In this document: in pieces, positions 58,324 to 64,000 of the stretch
Layout of the letters: each line of letters begins with the position of its first letter
How positions within the stretch are numbered: the first letter of the stretch is position 1
NCBI GenBank assembly: GCA_037833965.1
Contig: AP031353.1
Coordinates: 13,518,501-13,582,500, forward strand
DNA: 64,000 nucleotides
Reading direction: 5' to 3'
Source: Marchantia polymorpha subsp. ruderalis
Lineage: Eukaryota; Streptophyta; Marchantiopsida; Marchantiales; Marchantiaceae
Position numbers and translations under genes: made by a program
Notes under the pieces: generated by a model
Databases searched by the model: none
What the model saw: the letters and a program-made list of their open reading frames with translations, nothing else
Told to the model about the DNA's origin: nothing

Positions 58324-59006
58324 TCAGGATCTACCGGATTCTAAAACGGTTGAAACTATATCGGTACAGTGGTTTCTTCGAAACTGGCTTACGCCACTGT
58401 TGTAGTTGACCACAAATTGCATCTGATCGATGGATACAAAACCCCGGACCGAGTGATTGAGCTTTATAAATGGCAGAGCCATGCTCGGTAGCACCCCATC
58501 ATGAGAGGTATGTCCGAGCGAGACCTGAATATAGGTCGGCCAGCCTCCCAAGGACTTTTGTTTTTCAGTTCAGTTCGTACTTCGTGATATTCTCCCAACA
58601 GTAGTTGGATCAAAGTAAACCTGGTCACAATTGGTTTGACACGCTGTCTTTGTCTTCGTGCGGAGTTCATCTCTCTAGTCGAGCGATCACTTCTTTCTAG
58701 CGAGCCACAACATGCATTACAAGGGATCTAGAATGCAGTATATTACCGAATATCTCCAGAGGTCAGCTTTCTATAGCAGCGCAATAATGTTCTCTTTACT
58801 GGGAAATGGATAGCGTGAAAAACTCTGCCGTCAAAGTTGAAGGCAAGCTGACCACACCATTCAACGACCAAGCTGGGAACAGAGAGAGATTGGCCTGTTA
58901 ATCTTCTCCCTGCTTTCAGTTCGTGGGCTCTTCTTTCCTGCCGGGCATGATGGGTTGTTCTCCCTGTGTCGAACAATGGGAATAATGTCGATCTAGCGGC
59001 AGTCAT
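58324..59006 (-). other. Minus-strand ORF cluster, unassigned
   Basis: Three - strand frames follow each other: 58743-59006 (87 codons, true ATG, starts MTAARSTLFPLF), 58464-58670 (68 codons) and 58324-58551 (75 codons). The first ends just before a possible splice donor (gtaatatac). I could not build a convincing joined gene, and no domain is recognised. It may be exons of an unknown gene or chance frames in GC-richer DNA. Confidence 0.25.
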
Positions 59007-62000
59007 GATGACCGAAGCGGAGCCTCCTCGAGTAGAAATACGAAAGGGACCAGTCCTGGTGATGGAGTCTAAAACAGCAAACTCACATTCTCACAGTGAC
59101 GATGGTAGACATTTCTAGGATAAGGCCAACGAGAAAAAGAAAACAAAATACATTTAAAATGAAGTAAATCATTCCAATACGAGGACCATACTGTGGTTCG
59201 CTGGATCTCCCTTCAATATTCGGTTCTGGTTCAGGTGACAAGAAATTCGTTTTGGGTCGCACGGATGTCCCTCATTGTTTTTTTTTTCATATTTTTGTTG
59301 TGTCTGTTCACGCGTGAACTGAGACCACACAGATCACTGGCTATAGTGGAGGCAAGCGAGTGCAATCACGTGTGATTTTTTCTGGGTGCGCGAGTCTGTC
59401 AAAGCTTAACTAAATCCGAACCGAAAATCCCGGCTGTCTTCCAATGAAAACGGTTAACATTGGATTAGCCCCATAATATTATTATGATATGAATTATATC
59501 ATACTGAACCTCATGTTTCACGATAATTCAGAACCAAACAATCTTGATTCTATAGGCGAACGTATGCACACATCATCTATCTTAGTTTCTACCAAAAACA
59601 TGAAGTCTCGAATGTACAAGAGGAATTATGTACTGTCAGTGCTTGTGTAATGATTAGAGATTTGAGTATAAAATATAGAGTTTTATAACGATTACCAACA
59701 AATGCTAAGTATAGAGCAATAACGTATGCATCAGTCTTAACATAGTATGTAGAAGAGCAGCTGTGTGAGATCACTTGCTCCTGAGAGCTTCTATTAGCGA
59801 TCCCAAGCCATAGGGACAAGGTTTAAGACTTTTGTTGTGGAACATTGCGTTCGGAGATTCAACCTTTGGAGATTCTCTTTGGAGATTATGAACCAATTGA
59901 CAGCGCTAGAGAGAGCTTCCCCACCACTGAACGTTCCCTTCCATTGGCGTTCAGGAAAATTACAACAACCTGACCATCATTAGCTACGGCCCGGCCAAGA
60001 AATCTTCAGCCACACTTCTAGACCGGACACAGGTCAATCTTCTTCATGCATCGAAGTTGGAAACGAGGCCATTTTTGTCATTTCCCTCTCGATCCTCCTT
60101 GTGTCCTGGGGTCCGCACAAATCACAAAGTCCAGAGCCAGAATCACCAGATTCACGTGGTGGGACTCCGAAGCAGCTACAAACTGTAGCAGCACTCGAGT
60201 ACTCCAACCACAGAAAAGCCTACGACGGGGAGTTCGTGAGTGGCGGCTGGCGTGTGGTAGAGAAGCCACATGTGAGATTAGTCATTTCATCGTAGAAACC
60301 AAAGACTACCATAATCATTGCGATCTATTTTTGTTACTGCGGCGCTGTATCAGTGACGAGAAGCGTAGTTCTCTACGGTAGTAGGAGTATAATTCCACAA
60401 GAGACACTTCAGATACGAAGTGCAGAGAGTTCCAAGAGCTCGGAAGCTCCGACAGAGTAGAAGCAATGACGCCGTTCTTCTGAAGTGCGAGGAACAGATT
60501 CTAGATGCAGTAGCTTGTTTGTAGCAGAGGCTCAGGTAGTTCCTAATTCTCCCATTGTTCTGAGTTTCGCCAGTACGGTGTCCATGAAACGCACCGATTC
60601 GTCGATATGGAGAGCGTAAGTTTATGTGAATGCTTCAGAAACGCGAGAAGACTTTGTCGCGTGCGGTGGAAAGAACGAACATGGAGCTCGAGCCGCTGTG
60701 CGGTTCTGACAGTCACATGAAAGGTGGCAGCAGACATGCACCTTGCGTACGCTTATGCACATCGATCCACGCCAGGTCCGTCCCTTTGCGGTTTGCCATT
60801 CGGCACACGTGGTACGCATCCGTCGACCTGAACAGACCACGCTGCACACCTGAGAATGAAGGCTCAGCCGATGTGTGTCCCCTTGCTTGGCCCCTGCGGC
60901 CAATGGACGTATAAGTTCTAGATAACAGACAGAACATAGTGCGCACGAAGGGAGGCCCAAACGAGCACTGGGCATGCTGGACACTGCCAATCCAAATTCC
61001 TCGTCAGTCTGCTGCTGATGACCTTCACTTTGTCTCGTAGCCTGACGTCACCTTGCTACGTACACACGGAGTACTCTCGCTGCGAAACTCTCACTCTTCT
61101 TTCTCAGAACTCTCTCCGTCCGTACTCGAGCATCAATTTCTGTTTTCACGTGTACTCCTCCAATCTCGTGTCTCGCATACTGGCACTTCTAAATTTGTTT
61201 ATACGGGCCGTCGCTGATTGACTCCGAGCATGAGCCGGATTGTTGAGTTGAGGATGACAGGACCTTTTGATGACACCTGGATGAAGGGCTCAACTCACCA
61301 CCGGTCGAGCCTCATCGAGCGCTCGGGTTGACGGTACCTGCGACGTGTTGATTTGACACGGGAGAGCGGTCGACGGTTACTTTGAAGCATGTTCTGATTT
61401 GCGCAGACCACTTTTCCAGCTAAGGATCTTGTCCTCCCCGAAAAAGGTATCAGATATTGACCTCGACTGCACACATATCGGAGCCAAAGTGCAAAAAGCG
61501 CAGAGACTCCACCATGCACCTTCTCGAGCATTTCCTCGTCACAATTCTCGGTTTCCTCCCACGGAAGCGTTTGTCGGGCTGTCAAGCCGGTCGATTTTGA
61601 CGGTAAAGCGAGGTGGGCAGAATAGCAGAAATGTGCTCGAGGAGTGGTGGTTCGTCACAGATCACTGTGCAATGGAGCTTCACGAGTGCACAGACTCACA
61701 CAAACATAGCATTGCTATGTTTGTGTGAGTTCCTATGCTATGATAGCATAGGCATCGTCAACATTATCTTCATGAGCATTCCCGAACGGACTCAGCCGTG
61801 GGCGCATTGATTGCTGCAGGTCCGGGCAGATTACTGCATGCGGGCTGTGGCAGCTTAACTCTTGCATCCTCTGGCCGGGTAGAGAGGGTAGCAGATCAGT
61901 TTTGGATTGTCATGCATGCCTGCTGAGAGAAACGTGGGGAAATTGGGACATTGTCAAAAGCATGAAGCGTCGCCTCACTGGTCGTGAACTGAAGGGTCTG

Positions 62001-63600
62001 TCAAGTAGACAAAGTTGGCAAAGGAGGTGCAAGTGCCATCGACCCTGAAAACTCTGCAGGTCTCTTTCGGTTGCGGATTCTTCCAGAGGTCTCGATACTA
62101 CGTGATCTGAGATCTGAGGCCTCAAGTCTCACGTTAACTGATTCGGCTGTATTCACACTGTAGAAACACTTTTACGATAAATTCAATGATTTCAATGACA
62201 GATTTTTCAATATTCTTTCATTGTTGTAGACTTTTGTGATTTTATATTTTCAGCTTGAGCACATTACATCATTTGTTCCATTTCCAGTGAATAAGGACCT
62301 TAGATCAACATAAGAAACAAATGGCTTTTTCTGATGATATATTTTTAGACAAATGAATCTCCTTTGAGTACATTACGGATGAATGACAATTCTAGACAAT
62401 GTCCATTCTTCATTTCGTCCATACATTTTAACTTTACATCATATGAATCTAAGAAAAGTCTATTCATTTTACAGATTCCATTATCAGGATTTTTTCAAAC
62501 TGTGTGATCGTAAATGGGTGGAATTACTGTACACGGTTGCTGAAATTGATGTGTAACAACACATTTGACTCCCTTACATACACCAGAATTTACGGTACTA
62601 AAGCAGAGTAGTTGAACTGAAACTGCGCACAAACTGAAACATCCATATAGAAAGACATAGTAATTATCTGAACTGCGAATTGTATCGAAGTATGAATGCG
62701 GGACGATCGCATCGATAGTGCAGTCCTGCCTTCAGTACGAGCAAGATTAGACTCCAAGATTGAGGACCGATGAGACCCAACGAATGTACTCCTATCCATT
62801 TTGCTGTATTGCTTGGTTGTCTGAACCTTTCAATATAGACCAACAAAGCGCTGACTTTTATGACGGCCTACGATGTAAGGTTGCGTGCAGTCGACGCCTA
62901 TTTACCGAGCACGACTCTTCTGGTTATAATTTAATATCTAACACGTGTGTTAAATTAATTGTTTATTTTGGCTCATCGGTCTGAATTTCCCCGGCCCGAT
63001 CACCCGACTTTCGTTGCATGCAATTGGTCCTCCCAAGGAACATTGCACTTGAGGATGAATGTACATTGCTGTGAATAGCGCTCAGCCCGCAGGTGCATGG
63101 TGCACCTGAATCGTGCATTCACTGGAGGCAAGAGCATTTGTCTCTTGCCAAATTGTCTGCGTTGCCACTGCACCCCATCGTTATCCCAGCACGACTGCAG
63201 TCGTCGCCAGAAGAGTGGCCTGGGCTGCAAATCGATACGGGAGCCATTCAGACCTTTCCTCGTACAAAAACAACACTGTTTCTCTCCCGAAAGCTTTCTT
63301 GCGAGAGGAGTCATGCAAGAGTGCGCGGCATCTGATTGTTAATTATCACTACACGGGACGATACGAACGGATGACGCCAACAAAACGAAGTTAGAGGTAC
63401 GAATCGAAATCGAAAGCGAGTCGATTCTACAGAAATCTCCTGATCCGGTCACTCGAATGGTTGACTGAAGATCGTGCCTTCCTTCCTCAGAATTCCGGGT
63501 GCTGCCTGGCCCAAGTCGATCTGTCCGAAGTGCAGACAAATCCCGCCCCAGATCAAAGTTGTATCTCTAAAGAACCACAGGGGAGAATCGGCAACCTTGT
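59007..63600. other. GC-richer region without an assignable gene
   Basis: Open frames overlap on both strands (for example 60046-60381 on + and 60622-60990 on -) with no domain I recognise. Composition resembles the 5' flanks of the other host genes. Two adjacent perfect hairpins lie at 61694-61730 and 61732-61752, and a 19 bp palindrome at 63090-63108. The region may be the upstream zone or non-coding exons of a gene lying outside the window. Confidence 0.35.
61694..61752. repeat. Two adjacent perfect hairpins
   Basis: The first has 18 bp arms around one base (61694-61730, arm actcacacaaacatagca). The second has 10 bp arms around one base (61732-61752, arm cctatgctat). Only one base separates them. 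Confidence 0.85.
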
Positions 63601-64000
63601 AGTCGACTTCTAAAAATGTCCACTAGACTTACGAAATTCTCAAATAATTAGAAGTTTTCATATATAGGATAGCTAAACTTTAGATTCAAGAGTCTTATTT
63701 TCAAAATTGTTTTAAATTGATGTAAAGAAAACTCTCGTTGTCTTCAAATTTTATATTAATTTTTGCATGAGATATATTAGATTATAATATATGTATATGT
63801 GATGAATAATTTTTCTTAAATTTTATTTCTGGGTTAAAAAACCAAGATTGGGAAACACGGAAGTGCACTTTTTTATTCTTTATGATTTTCGTTACCTTTG
63901 GGTAGATTTTTTTATTCACAAACACAAAAAAATCCTTTTTAAAAAATAAATATGAATAATTTTATTATTATTCTTATAATTTTCCTTTACGTGTATGTAG
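63601..64000. other. AT-rich end of window; nothing seen
   Basis: Composition changes sharply to AT-rich at about 63600. No open frame or repeat family was recognised. Confidence 0.5.

Noticed and set aside
60622-60990. 122-codon - strand ORF
   Set aside because: No domain, and the + strand is open over much of the same stretch; not enough to call a gene.
1-64000. tRNA, rRNA or CRISPR features
   Set aside because: No clover-leaf with consistent box A and B motifs, no rRNA-like block and no regularly spaced direct repeats were seen; the hairpins found are isolated.

Overview
This window looks like nuclear DNA of a land plant. The host genes have plant-type introns and belong to plant families (LURP-one-related, DUF599, stress-response A/B barrel), and the repeats are plant Ty1/copia and Ty3/gypsy elements. 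A degraded coiled-coil reading frame at 15.5-17.7 kb resembles, from memory, an abundant predicted protein family of the liverwort Marchantia. A liverwort is therefore my best guess, but it rests on recall and not on a search. Four host genes are well supported, and about half of the window is LTR-retrotransposon debris.

Layout. 0-5.3 kb: a gypsy-like LTR element, + strand, with long gag-protease and cytosine-methyltransferase/PHD reading frames and no reverse transcriptase or integrase before its LTR piece. 5.3-30.2 kb: a tandem duplication of a unit made of a copia fossil plus one three-exon LURP-one-related gene. Copy A (5.3-23.0 kb) is split by about 9.7 kb of nested insertions (9.07-18.74 kb), including a 6,012 bp chromovirus with a perfect 5 bp target duplication. 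Copy B (23.0-30.2 kb) is uninterrupted. 30-34 kb: mostly AT-rich spacer with one decayed reading frame. 34.8-36.5 kb: a two-exon gene for an organelle-targeted tandem A/B-barrel stress protein. 39.8-41.4 kb, - strand: a two-exon DUF599 membrane protein. 46.6-52.7 kb, - strand: an old copia element with both LTRs. 52.7-64 kb: AT-rich spacer, then GC-richer DNA where I can assign no gene.

The strongest biological observation is in the LURP pair. The exons of the two tandem copies differ at about 22% of bases, mostly amino-acid-changing, while the first intron differs at about 14%. That pattern suggests diversifying selection in a family tied to pathogen response. The second is the retroelement carrying a methyltransferase-like domain and a PHD finger. 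A third theme is inverted duplication at several scales: a 650 bp A-B-A'-B' rearrangement, a 79 nt hairpin gained in only one gene copy, a perfect 58 bp palindrome, and an inverted repeat that supplies the C-terminus of one LURP protein. I found no convincing tRNA, rRNA, CRISPR array or prokaryotic feature.
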